A stretch of DNA of 42,817 bases from an uncultured Bacteroidales bacterium (GTDB lineage: Bacteria > Bacteroidota > Bacteroidia > Bacteroidales > WCHB1-69): assembly GCA_900315245.1 (NCBI GenBank), contig OMYJ01000002.1, positions 306,587 to 349,403 on the forward strand. Reading direction: 5' to 3'. The position numbers were made by a program, and so were the translations under genes. Every line of letters starts with the position of its first letter. Within the stretch, counting starts at the first letter, position 1. Positions 23,246 through 30,042 of the stretch are shown in pieces. The notes below the pieces were generated by a model. That model had not been told where the DNA came from, made no database searches, and saw only the letters and a list, made by a program, of their open reading frames with translations.

Positions 23246-23275
23246 GTTTAGGGTTTAAAGGTTAAGGGTTAAATA
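23246..23275. repeat. GGTTTAGGGTTTAAAGG-type tandem words
   Basis: Four variant copies of GGGTT(T)AAA-like words, 6-9 bases each, in the gap between rfbC and the ClC channel. Low-complexity; no function known. Confidence 0.4.
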
Positions 23276-23288
23276 GTCAGTATAAAAA

Positions 23289-23320
23289 GCCAACAGCTAA
23301 AAGCTAATAGCCAATGGCCA
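23289..23320. repeat. AGCTAA/GCCAA dispersed repeat
   Basis: AGCCAACAGCTAAAAGCTAA then TAGCCAATGGCCA, ending two bases from the ClC stop codon. Same family as 9879, 16720 and 27139. Confidence 0.65.
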
Positions 23321-23322
23321 AA

Positions 23323-25110
23323 TCAGTCTTCGGAGTTGTCCGCAATAAACGTCTGATATTCCGACAAGAACTTTGCCTTCGAAACGAACCCGATGTATTT
23401 CCGGTCTCGGGTGATGACGGGCATGTTGAAGTTGCCGGTGCGTTTGAACTTCTCTAAAACCATCGCTGCCGTGTCATCATCGTAGATGAACTCTTCCGGC
23501 TCAATCATCAAATCCTCGACATGCACTTTGTCATACAACTCTTGTTTGAAGATGACCTCGCGGTGGTCGTCCATCACCAAGAGGCCGGAGAAGAGGTTGT
23601 TCTCGTCGATGACCACGAAGAGGTTGCGTTTGCAGTGGGCGATGACATCGGTGTAGGTGCGCAAGGTGCTGTGTACGGGAATAGTGAGGATGTTGGTGTC
23701 TATGGTCTGATGCCAAGGCAGTTTGCGGAGCGCGTATTTGTCTTTGTTGTGAGTGCGCAGATTGTCTTTTTCGGCTAAGGGCTGTGTATAGACGGAATAT
23801 TTCTCGAACGGGTTGACGCAGAGATAGGAGCAGGCAGCGGTGACCATCAACGGAATCAGCAGCGTGTAACCCGTTGAAGATTCCGCGATTAGGAACATAG
23901 CCGTGAGCGGGGCCTGCATCACGCCAGTCATCACACCTGCCATGCCCGCAAGGATAAAGTTTACGTAAGGCAGATCCACATGGAGGAAGACCTGCGCAAC
24001 ATGCGCAACCAGGAAGCCGACGAACGCGCCGATGAAGAGTGTCGGAGCGAAAACACCGCCCACACCACCGGCCGTGGTGGTGAAGGTGGTGGCAAAGACC
24101 TTCATCAGGATGATGCCGATGACGGCCAACACCAACAGACCCTCATGTCCCATCAGCTTCAGCAACGGCGAATTGTTGAAGACGGAAATCCATTCACCAT
24201 GCAGCAGATCGTTGATATTATTGTAACCTTCGCCGTAGAATGCCGGGAAAAGATAGATAAGCAAACACAGTGCTACCGATCCTATCAATGCCCGCACATA
24301 AACCTTCTTGATGCGGCGCATCTGCTTCTCAATCCAGCGCGACATTCGCAGGAAATAGACGGAGATAAAGCCGCAGAGTACGCCCAGAATGATGTAAAAC
24401 GGAATGTTGCCCACAGAGAATCCCTGTGTCGCGTCGATGGTGAACATCACATCTTGACCAAGGAAAAGGACAGACATTACTGTCCCTGTGGCGGCGGAGA
24501 GCAACAACGGCAGAATTGCGCTGCCGGTGAGGTCGAGCATCAGCACCTCGAAGGTGAAAACCAGCGCGGCGATGGGTGCCTTGAAGATAGCAGCCATGGC
24601 CGCCGTGGAGCCGCAAGCAAGTAACAAGGTGGTCTGTTTCGTGTTGAGGTGGAAGAACCGCGCCACGTTCGAACCGATGGCACTGCCGGTGAGCACGATG
24701 GGCGCCTCCAATCCCACGGAACCGCCGAACCCGACGGTGATAGCACTCGCCACCATGGAGGAATAGACGTTGTGGAACCGCAACATGCCGTCGCTCTTGC
24801 AAATAGACTTCAGCACGATGCTCACGCCGTGGCTGAGGTTGTCGCGCACCACGCGCCTCACGAAGAGGAGCGTGAGGAAAATGCCGATGGGCGGGAAAAT
24901 CAGGTAGAGGTAGTTGACATCGGCCACAGGGAACGCCTGGCTCAGCAACCGAGTGGTGAAGTGCAGCAGGTTTTTGATGATAATAGCCGCAGCGGCTCCC
25001 AACATGCCAATCACCACGCTGAGAATCAGCACCATAGCCTTGTCCTTGAAGTGCCGCTTGAAGAATCGCCTGCACCGGGCGATGAAATATAGAAACCTCC
25101 TGCTTTTCAT
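23323..25110 (-). CDS. ClC-family chloride channel or antiporter with CBS domains
   Basis: This is a 595-residue protein. The membrane part (about 25-440) has the ClC filter GFGGSVGLEAP (127-137), where Glu135 matches the gating glutamate, and later GGVGGVFAPTLFIGA, the second filter segment. The C-terminal 140 residues form two CBS domains (TNILTIPVHSTLRTYTDVIA; DDTAAMVLEKFKRTGNFNMP). Usual filter texts are GSGIP and GKEGP; here the latter is GLEAP. Whether it is a channel or exchanger is undecided. The start is 18 bases after TACATTTG, in a divergent promoter region shared with the next plus-strand gene. Confidence 0.95.
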   Translation of the reverse strand: MKSRRFLYFIARCRRFFKRHFKDKAMVLILSVVIGMLGAAAAIIIKNLLHFTTRLLSQAFPVADVNYLYLIFPPIGIFLTLLFVRRVVRDNLSHGVSIVLKSICKSDGMLRFHNVYSSMVASAITVGFGGSVGLEAPIVLTGSAIGSNVARFFHLNTKQTTLLLACGSTAAMAAIFKAPIAALVFTFEVLMLDLTGSAILPLLLSAATGTVMSVLFLGQDVMFTIDATQGFSVGNIPFYIILGVLCGFISVYFLRMSRWIEKQMRRIKKVYVRALIGSVALCLLIYLFPAFYGEGYNNINDLLHGEWISVFNNSPLLKLMGHEGLLVLAVIGIILMKVFATTFTTTAGGVGGVFAPTLFIGAFVGFLVAHVAQVFLHVDLPYVNFILAGMAGVMTGVMQAPLTAMFLIAESSTGYTLLIPLMVTAACSYLCVNPFEKYSVYTQPLAEKDNLRTHNKDKYALRKLPWHQTIDTNILTIPVHSTLRTYTDVIAHCKRNLFVVIDENNLFSGLLVMDDHREVIFKQELYDKVHVEDLMIEPEEFIYDDDTAAMVLEKFKRTGNFNMPVITRDRKYIGFVSKAKFLSEYQTFIADNSED

Positions 25111-25127
25111 ATTGCAAACTCAGGCGG

Positions 25128-25135
25128 CAAATGTA
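25128..25135 (-). promoter_or_regulatory. -7 promoter element for ClC, TACATTTG
   Basis: Exact minus-strand match 17 bases before the ClC start. Diverges from the plus-strand element at 25167. Confidence 0.7.
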
Positions 25136-25166
25136 CATAATTTTCAATATGGTGCAATATATTTTG

Positions 25167-25174
25167 TATTTTTG
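25167..25174 (+). promoter_or_regulatory. -7 promoter element, TATTTTTG
   Basis: Exact match 14 bases before the start of the exported protein at 25189; probably drives that gene and manA. Confidence 0.65.
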
Positions 25175-25188
25175 CCGTTTGTTTTCAG

Positions 25189-26145
25189 ATGTTCAAACGC
25201 ATTTTGATCATATTGGCATTGGTCCTGCTTTGCGGAACAACGGCTTTCTCCCAAAAGAAGGCCGATTTCCGTATGTGGGAGGACAGTCTCTGCCACCTGC
25301 GCGACCAAGTGATGGCCGAATCCGACGAAACCACCCGCCTCGCCCTCAACGAAGATTTTATGACTCTCTTGGAAGAGGTGCTGCAGATGCCCGACGCTTT
25401 CAAATTCACCTGGGATTCTGTCAACAATTTCAGCGTGCTGGCCTCCCCTGACAATGTTTTCAAGATTTTCACATGGTATGTGGTGAAAAACAACTACGAA
25501 ATCGAGAATTTCGGCTTCATCCATGTCTATAACGATGCCCGAAAAAAGCACGTGCTCTACCCTCTCTACGACAAGCGGCAAACTATCGACTACCCAAAGA
25601 CGATGGTTGGCAACCACAACCGCTGGTACGGCGCGGTTTATTACAAACTGATTCCTGTGAAGGACAAGAACACCACCTACTACACGCTGCTCGGGTGGAA
25701 CGGCAACAATCTGTTCACCAATCAGAAATTGATTGAAATCCTGCATTTTAACAAAGACATGACCCCCATTTTCGGTGGGCGTGTCTTCAAAAACTACACC
25801 GAAAAGGTGGCCCGGGTCATCTTTGAATATTCCAAAAACGCGACCCTGTATCTCAACTACGAAAATCAGGAATACCTTGTCAGCACAGGCAAATACAACC
25901 CGAAATCGCATGACTACGACTACAAACGGATGCGCTGCGATATGATCATCTTCGAGGAACTGATTCCTATGGATGATGCCATGAAGAACGTGTCTGCCTA
26001 CATGGTGCCTGAATCAAGTCTGAATCAAGGATTTATCGAAGAAGACGGCAAATGGGTGTTCCAAAAGAACGTGCGCGGCTCCAATCCGGACAAAGTGCGC
26101 CCAAACTTCCAACATAAAAACCGAAACTACTATTCTGTACAATAA
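25189..26145 (+). CDS. Exported protein of unknown function
   Basis: This is a 318-residue protein with a signal peptide at 1-21 (ends TAFSQ). The mature part is rich in Tyr, Asn and Trp (VKNNYEIENFGFIHVYND, TTYYTLLGWNGNNLFTNQ) and predicted to be mostly beta. I have seen similar sequences as conserved hypotheticals of Bacteroidales but know no function. manA follows after three bases, so the two are co-transcribed. The C-terminus is basic (HKNRNYYSVQ). Surface or periplasmic location is likely. Confidence 0.75.
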   Translation: MFKRILIILALVLLCGTTAFSQKKADFRMWEDSLCHLRDQVMAESDETTRLALNEDFMTLLEEVLQMPDAFKFTWDSVNNFSVLASPDNVFKIFTWYVVKNNYEIENFGFIHVYNDARKKHVLYPLYDKRQTIDYPKTMVGNHNRWYGAVYYKLIPVKDKNTTYYTLLGWNGNNLFTNQKLIEILHFNKDMTPIFGGRVFKNYTEKVARVIFEYSKNATLYLNYENQEYLVSTGKYNPKSHDYDYKRMRCDMIIFEELIPMDDAMKNVSAYMVPESSLNQGFIEEDGKWVFQKNVRGSNPDKVRPNFQHKNRNYYSVQ

Positions 26146-26148
26146 GAT

Positions 26149-27132
26149 ATGGCAACCTTATATCCTTTGAAATTCACGCCCATTCTGAAAGATAAAATCT
26201 GGGGCGGAAACAAAATCGAAACCATTCTCAAACACAAAATCAGCCCGCTGAAGAACTGCGGCGAAAGCTGGGAGATTTCCGGCATCGTCGATGACGAATC
26301 CGTGGTCGCCAATGGCTTTCTCGCCGAAAACAACCTCAACGAACTGATGGAAATCTATCTCACCGACCTTGTGGGTGAAAAAAACTACGAGAAATTCGGC
26401 CTTGGATTTCCGCTGCTCATCAAATTCATCGATGCACAGGACAACCTCTCCGTGCAAGTGCACCCAGACGACACTTTCGCGCAAGAACGGTACGGGCAGA
26501 ACGGCAAGACGGAAATGTGGCACGTGATTCAGGCGGATGAAGGCGCGGGCTTGTATGTCGGTTTCAACCAGAAGATTACCGCACAACAGTATTTGGACGC
26601 CGTGGAGAACGGCACGTTGGAGGACTACCTCAAGTTCTATCCCGTGAAGTCCGGCGACACCTTCATGATCCCCGCCGGCACGGTGCACGCCATCGGAAAA
26701 GGCGTGCTGCTGGCCGAAATCCAGCAACCCTCCGACATCACCTTCCGCATCTACGACTGGAACCGTGTGGACGACAAAGGCAACAGCCGCGAATTGCATA
26801 CCGAAGAAGCTTTCGATGCCATCCATTCCGAAGAGAATCTTGCTGATTTCCAGGTACATTACGAACATGAGATGAACAAAACCGTGACCTTGGTTCACTC
26901 TCCCTACTTCAACACCAACCTTTTGGAAATGGATATGCAAGTGGATAAATCGTTCGTCCAATTAGACTCTTTTGTAATCTATATGTGTCTGGAAGGCAGC
27001 GCTTTTCTCGTGTCAGGCGATTCTAAAGAAAGACTTGAAACCGGTGAGGTGGTTTTGATTCCCGCTGAAATCGACCAGCTGCAAATCATCCCCGATCCAA
27101 AAGCGAAACTGTTAGAGGTTTATTGTTCATAA
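26149..27132 (+). CDS. manA: Mannose-6-phosphate isomerase, class I
   Basis: This is a 327-residue zinc cupin enzyme that interconverts mannose-6-phosphate and fructose-6-phosphate. It shows KDKIWGGNKI near the start, zinc ligands in LSVQVHPDD (about 102-110) and KTEMWHV (about 122-128), the further His in IPAGTVHAIG (about 178-187), and the Arg in ITFRIYDWNR. Length matches short bacterial type-1 isomerases (around 310-330) that lack the long insertion of the E. coli enzyme. Three-base gap to the upstream exported-protein gene. Confidence 0.94.
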   Translation: MATLYPLKFTPILKDKIWGGNKIETILKHKISPLKNCGESWEISGIVDDESVVANGFLAENNLNELMEIYLTDLVGEKNYEKFGLGFPLLIKFIDAQDNLSVQVHPDDTFAQERYGQNGKTEMWHVIQADEGAGLYVGFNQKITAQQYLDAVENGTLEDYLKFYPVKSGDTFMIPAGTVHAIGKGVLLAEIQQPSDITFRIYDWNRVDDKGNSRELHTEEAFDAIHSEENLADFQVHYEHEMNKTVTLVHSPYFNTNLLEMDMQVDKSFVQLDSFVIYMCLEGSAFLVSGDSKERLETGEVVLIPAEIDQLQIIPDPKAKLLEVYCS

Positions 27133-27138
27133 CCACCA

Positions 27139-27175
27139 CAGCCATTGGCTATTGGCCATTCGCTAAAAGCTAACA
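27139..27175. repeat. AGCCATTGG/AGCTAA dispersed repeat
   Basis: ACAGCCATTGGCTATTGGCC and then ATTCGCTAAAAGCTAAC fill the gap between manA and trmN6. This is the reverse-complement and direct form of the same word family as 23289-23320. Confidence 0.65.
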
Positions 27176-27183
27176 AGCAGAAA

Positions 27184-27906
27184 ATGTTTCATTTCAAGCA
27201 GTTTGACTTAGCGCACGAACGTAGTACCCTGAAAATCGGGACTGATGCGGTGCTGCTGGCTGCGCTCACGCAGGTGGAAACCGCTAAATCTGTTTTGGAC
27301 ATTGGCTGCGGATGTGGGGTCATCGCCTTCTGTCTGGCACAGAAACTTGCAGAAAATCAGATTGTTCCGAATATTATTGGAATTGATGTGGATGCGGATT
27401 CCATCACGGAGGCACGTGAAAATGCCGCCCGATTCCCTTTGCTCCCCAACAGCAGTCTCCGTTTTGAACAAATCAGCTTGCAAGACTTTGCAAATCAGGA
27501 TAATGCTTGCCGTTTTGATCTCATAGTAAGCAATCCTCCCTATTTTCATAGCGATCTTAAACCACAGGATAAAAGCAAGTTACAAAGCAAGCATGGCGAC
27601 GGACAGTTGACCTTTCTGGAATTGGTGGATTGCGTTGACATGCTGATGCCATCGGAAGGGCGTTTCTCGTTAATCCTGCCACCGACAGAAATGGATGAAT
27701 TTCATCAGATAGCACAGCATAAATGGCATTGTGTGAAGTCTGTTTGTATTCAGCCAACAGAAAAAAAGTCTGTTTTCAGAGTGGTACGCGAGTACAGTCG
27801 CAAAAATTTTCCCATTGAAGAATCCCATTTCTCCATCCGAAATGCAGCTTTAGAGTATACTTCAGAATACTTAAGCCTAGTAAGACCCTATCTGACAATC
27901 TGTTAA
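27184..27906 (+). CDS. trmN6: tRNA1(Val) A37 N6-methyltransferase
   Basis: This is a 240-residue class I methyltransferase like E. coli YfiC/TrmN6, which methylates A37 of tRNA-Val. It has the family N-terminus FKQFDLAHERSTLKIGTDAV, the SAM loop VLDIGCGCGVIAFCLAQ, IGIDVDADSI at strand 2, and the catalytic NPPYF. The start at 27184 is an ATG; the longer frame opens at a TTG inside a dispersed repeat and is less likely. A tRNA gene follows 68 bases on under its own promoter. Confidence 0.9.
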   Translation: MFHFKQFDLAHERSTLKIGTDAVLLAALTQVETAKSVLDIGCGCGVIAFCLAQKLAENQIVPNIIGIDVDADSITEARENAARFPLLPNSSLRFEQISLQDFANQDNACRFDLIVSNPPYFHSDLKPQDKSKLQSKHGDGQLTFLELVDCVDMLMPSEGRFSLILPPTEMDEFHQIAQHKWHCVKSVCIQPTEKKSVFRVVREYSRKNFPIEESHFSIRNAALEYTSEYLSLVRPYLTIC

Positions 27907-27948
27907 CCAAAAGCCAAACAAAAACGCACCTCATATCGAAAAAAAATG

Positions 27949-27956
27949 TATTTTTG
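27949..27956 (+). promoter_or_regulatory. -7 promoter element for the tRNA, TATTTTTG
   Basis: Exact match 18 bases before the tRNA 5' end, with the usual GCCGCC after it. Confidence 0.75.
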
Positions 27957-27974
27957 CCGCCGATTTCAAACGAT

Positions 27975-28048
27975 GGGGCGTTAGCTCAGTTGGCTAGAGC
28001 GTTTGACTGGCAGTCAAGAGGTCGTGAGTTCGATTCTCATACGCTCCA
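27975..28048 (+). tRNA. tRNA-Ala (anticodon GGC)
   Basis: A 74-base cloverleaf: acceptor GGGGCGT pairs with ACGCTCC, D arm GCTC/GAGC, anticodon stem TTTGA/TCAAG with loop CTGGCAG, T arm GTGAG/CTCAT with loop TTCGATT, discriminator A. The anticodon is GGC, reading GCC and GCU alanine codons. The acceptor has the G3-U70 pair that marks alanine tRNAs for AlaRS. CCA is not encoded, so it must be added. A promoter lies upstream and a terminator just downstream. Confidence 0.96.
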
Positions 28049-28056
28049 CAGAAAAG

Positions 28057-28085
28057 ACACCTGCAAAAACCGCAGGTGTTTTTTT
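28057..28085 (+). terminator. Rho-independent terminator after tRNA-Ala
   Basis: ACACCTGC pairs perfectly with GCAGGTGT around a 7-base loop, followed by six T. Ends the tRNA transcript. Confidence 0.92.
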
Positions 28086-28126
28086 GTGTAAAAACGACAA
28101 CGGGGACAACTTATGACAATATTATT

Positions 28127-28156
28127 GTAGAGACCTGCCGTTGGAACGTCTTCTAC
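28127..28156. repeat. GTAGAGACC palindrome at the vanX stop
   Basis: A 30-base imperfect palindrome, GTAGAGACCTGCC at one end and GGAACGTCTTCTAC at the other. On the minus strand its GTAG gives the TAG stop (28153-28155) of the lipoprotein VanX gene. Confidence 0.8.
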
Positions 28157-28902
28157 AGATCAATAATCTTCAATTCTGATTTCGCCCGGATGGAAGGAAT
28201 GTGGTTGAAGTGCCACCATTCCGATATGCAGGTGATAAAACCACTCTCCGTCATCACACGGCGCAACAGTTTGCGGTTTTCCAGTTCTTCTCTGGTTATC
28301 AGCCCGTTGTCGACTAATTCCGCTTCGTGATCGATACGCGCCTCAGGACCGAAATAGTCGTGCTTCGATCCCATCGGCAGCGGCGTGCCCGTACTGTCCA
28401 TAATGGTGATATCCACCGCCGCGCCATAGTTGTGCATTCCCCTACCCTTTGCCGGATTCGCCACGAACGAAACGTTAGGCGTACCCTTCACCGACTCCCA
28501 CATCTCACGCTGCACACTCAACGGTCTTGCTGCATCGTAAATCAGCAACGACAAATCAGGGCGGATGGACTTCAGACGCTGTTGTGCCTTAACAAGTTTC
28601 TGCGCCATGGCAGGAATCGCGAAAGCATGGTGGATGTCCGGATAGAGCACATGCCCGAGGAAATTGTCCGGCGTGGCATAGACAATCTCAACCCCGATGG
28701 TGGAATCCACCTCCGCAATATCGACCAAACCGAAATCAATTAGCTGCTGCTCCATAGCCGTGTATCTAACCGTATCTTCTTGACAATTAAACACTTCGAT
28801 AGTGTCAGAAACGCTTTCTGGTGTTTTTACCTCAGCAGAATGACAAGCCCACAGCAAAACAGCGAGGGAGGTCAACATAAAAGAGAGCAATAACTTATTC
28901 AT
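28153..28902 (-). CDS. VanX-like D-Ala-D-Ala dipeptidase, lipoprotein
   Basis: This is a 249-residue M15D peptidase with a lipoprotein signal (LLWAC, Cys20), so membrane-anchored. The zinc and catalytic motifs are present: GMHNYGAAVDITI and EWWHFNH, with the conserved Arg in YDAARPLS. It is a distant paralogue of the gene at 9898-10713, differing in localisation. It is the last gene of the dxs-containing operon, six bases after the phosphoesterase stop. The TAG stop is the start of a GTAG palindrome. No vanHA neighbours are present, so a role in cell-wall turnover is the simplest reading. Confidence 0.92.
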   Translation of the reverse strand: MNKLLLSFMLTSLAVLLWACHSAEVKTPESVSDTIEVFNCQEDTVRYTAMEQQLIDFGLVDIAEVDSTIGVEIVYATPDNFLGHVLYPDIHHAFAIPAMAQKLVKAQQRLKSIRPDLSLLIYDAARPLSVQREMWESVKGTPNVSFVANPAKGRGMHNYGAAVDITIMDSTGTPLPMGSKHDYFGPEARIDHEAELVDNGLITREELENRKLLRRVMTESGFITCISEWWHFNHIPSIRAKSELKIIDL

Positions 28903-28908
28903 TCTAAA

Positions 28909-30015
28909 TTATTTGCGAGGTTTTAAATCCAGAACGGTAAGCTCGCTGCGGGTTCCCAAACGCATCGGCGGGCCGAACGTACCCGTTCCGCAAGAGGTAT
29001 AAACCTGCATTTTCCCAAATTGATACAACCCTTTGTTGAATTGGAACACGCGATTGTTTATCAAGGTGAGCGGGAAAAGCTGGCCGCCATGCGTGTGTCC
29101 GGCCAAATAAAGGTCAACACCCGCTTTTTCAAGGTATTGCCAGCCACAGGGATTGTGATGAAGCAGTACCACGGGCAAACTGTCGCTCGCCCGGAAAGTG
29201 TCGCAAAAGCTGCTGATGGTCACATCGCCAACCGGCGCATGCATGGAGTTGGCATCCGCATCGTCAGCCTTCATATAATCCAAACCGACAATCTGCAATC
29301 CAAAATCCTCCACAACCTCCGTCTCAAGCACATGCACACCCGCTTGGCGAAGCAATGCTTTCACGGAATCGGCATTCACATACCCGTCATGGTTGCCGTC
29401 CACGAAATAGACGGGTGCACGAAGCTGTTTCAACGGCTGAAGCGTCTTTGCATTGAGATTATACAGGCTTTCGAAACAGTCGCCCGTGAAAAACACCACG
29501 TCCGGATTTGCGTCATTAATCAGATGCACAAGTCGTTGCACGTGCCGCTGGCCTCTGAAATGGCCAAGGTGCGTGTCCGTGAGATGCACCGCACGGAGAG
29601 GTTGCCGCAATTTGGGCAGCTCCACCGTCACAGGAGTCGGTTTGGGACGAAACGCGTTAATCGTGGCTCCCGTGCAGATTCCGGCGGTGAGCACCGCCAC
29701 TATCGTTCCGAACAGCCAAGCTGGAAAATGTGCGAACAGCTGCACAACATCGACCACCAAGGTCACCAAAAGCAGATACAGCAGTACTCCCAACATCTCG
29801 CTGAAAAAGCAGAACAACACGTGTCCCGCAGGCGTATTTGTCCATGGATAAGCGCCACCAAAGGTGAACACGAATGAACCCGCCAGCAGCAACGAGTAAA
29901 CAATATAAAACCAGATGGGGGAGCAGCCGAAGACAAAGGCCGTACGCTTGCCGAGATACCACACAGCAAGGCCGAAAATCGCCAAAACAACGATAGGGAA
30001 AAGCAAATTTCTCAT
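28909..30015 (-). CDS. Membrane-anchored metallophosphoesterase
   Basis: This is a 368-residue protein. Four hydrophobic helices in the first 125 residues are followed by a calcineurin-type phosphoesterase. Metal-binding motifs in order are DTHLGH (about 147-152), GDCFE, GNHDGY, LLHHNP and GHTHGGQLFP. Members of this YkuE/YaeI-like group hydrolyse UDP-diacylglucosamine-like lipids or other phosphoesters; the substrate is not clear from sequence. It lies 27 bases after dxs and six before the vanX-like gene, in the same operon. Confidence 0.9.
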   Translation of the reverse strand: MRNLLFPIVVLAIFGLAVWYLGKRTAFVFGCSPIWFYIVYSLLLAGSFVFTFGGAYPWTNTPAGHVLFCFFSEMLGVLLYLLLVTLVVDVVQLFAHFPAWLFGTIVAVLTAGICTGATINAFRPKPTPVTVELPKLRQPLRAVHLTDTHLGHFRGQRHVQRLVHLINDANPDVVFFTGDCFESLYNLNAKTLQPLKQLRAPVYFVDGNHDGYVNADSVKALLRQAGVHVLETEVVEDFGLQIVGLDYMKADDADANSMHAPVGDVTISSFCDTFRASDSLPVVLLHHNPCGWQYLEKAGVDLYLAGHTHGGQLFPLTLINNRVFQFNKGLYQFGKMQVYTSCGTGTFGPPMRLGTRSELTVLDLKPRK

Positions 30016-30042
30016 AACAAATGGGTATTCTGGCTTGTCAAT

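Noticed and set aside
23246..23275. Telomere-like TTTAGGG words
   Set aside because: Irregular spacing and only a few words in a bacterial intergenic gap; ordinary low-complexity repeat.
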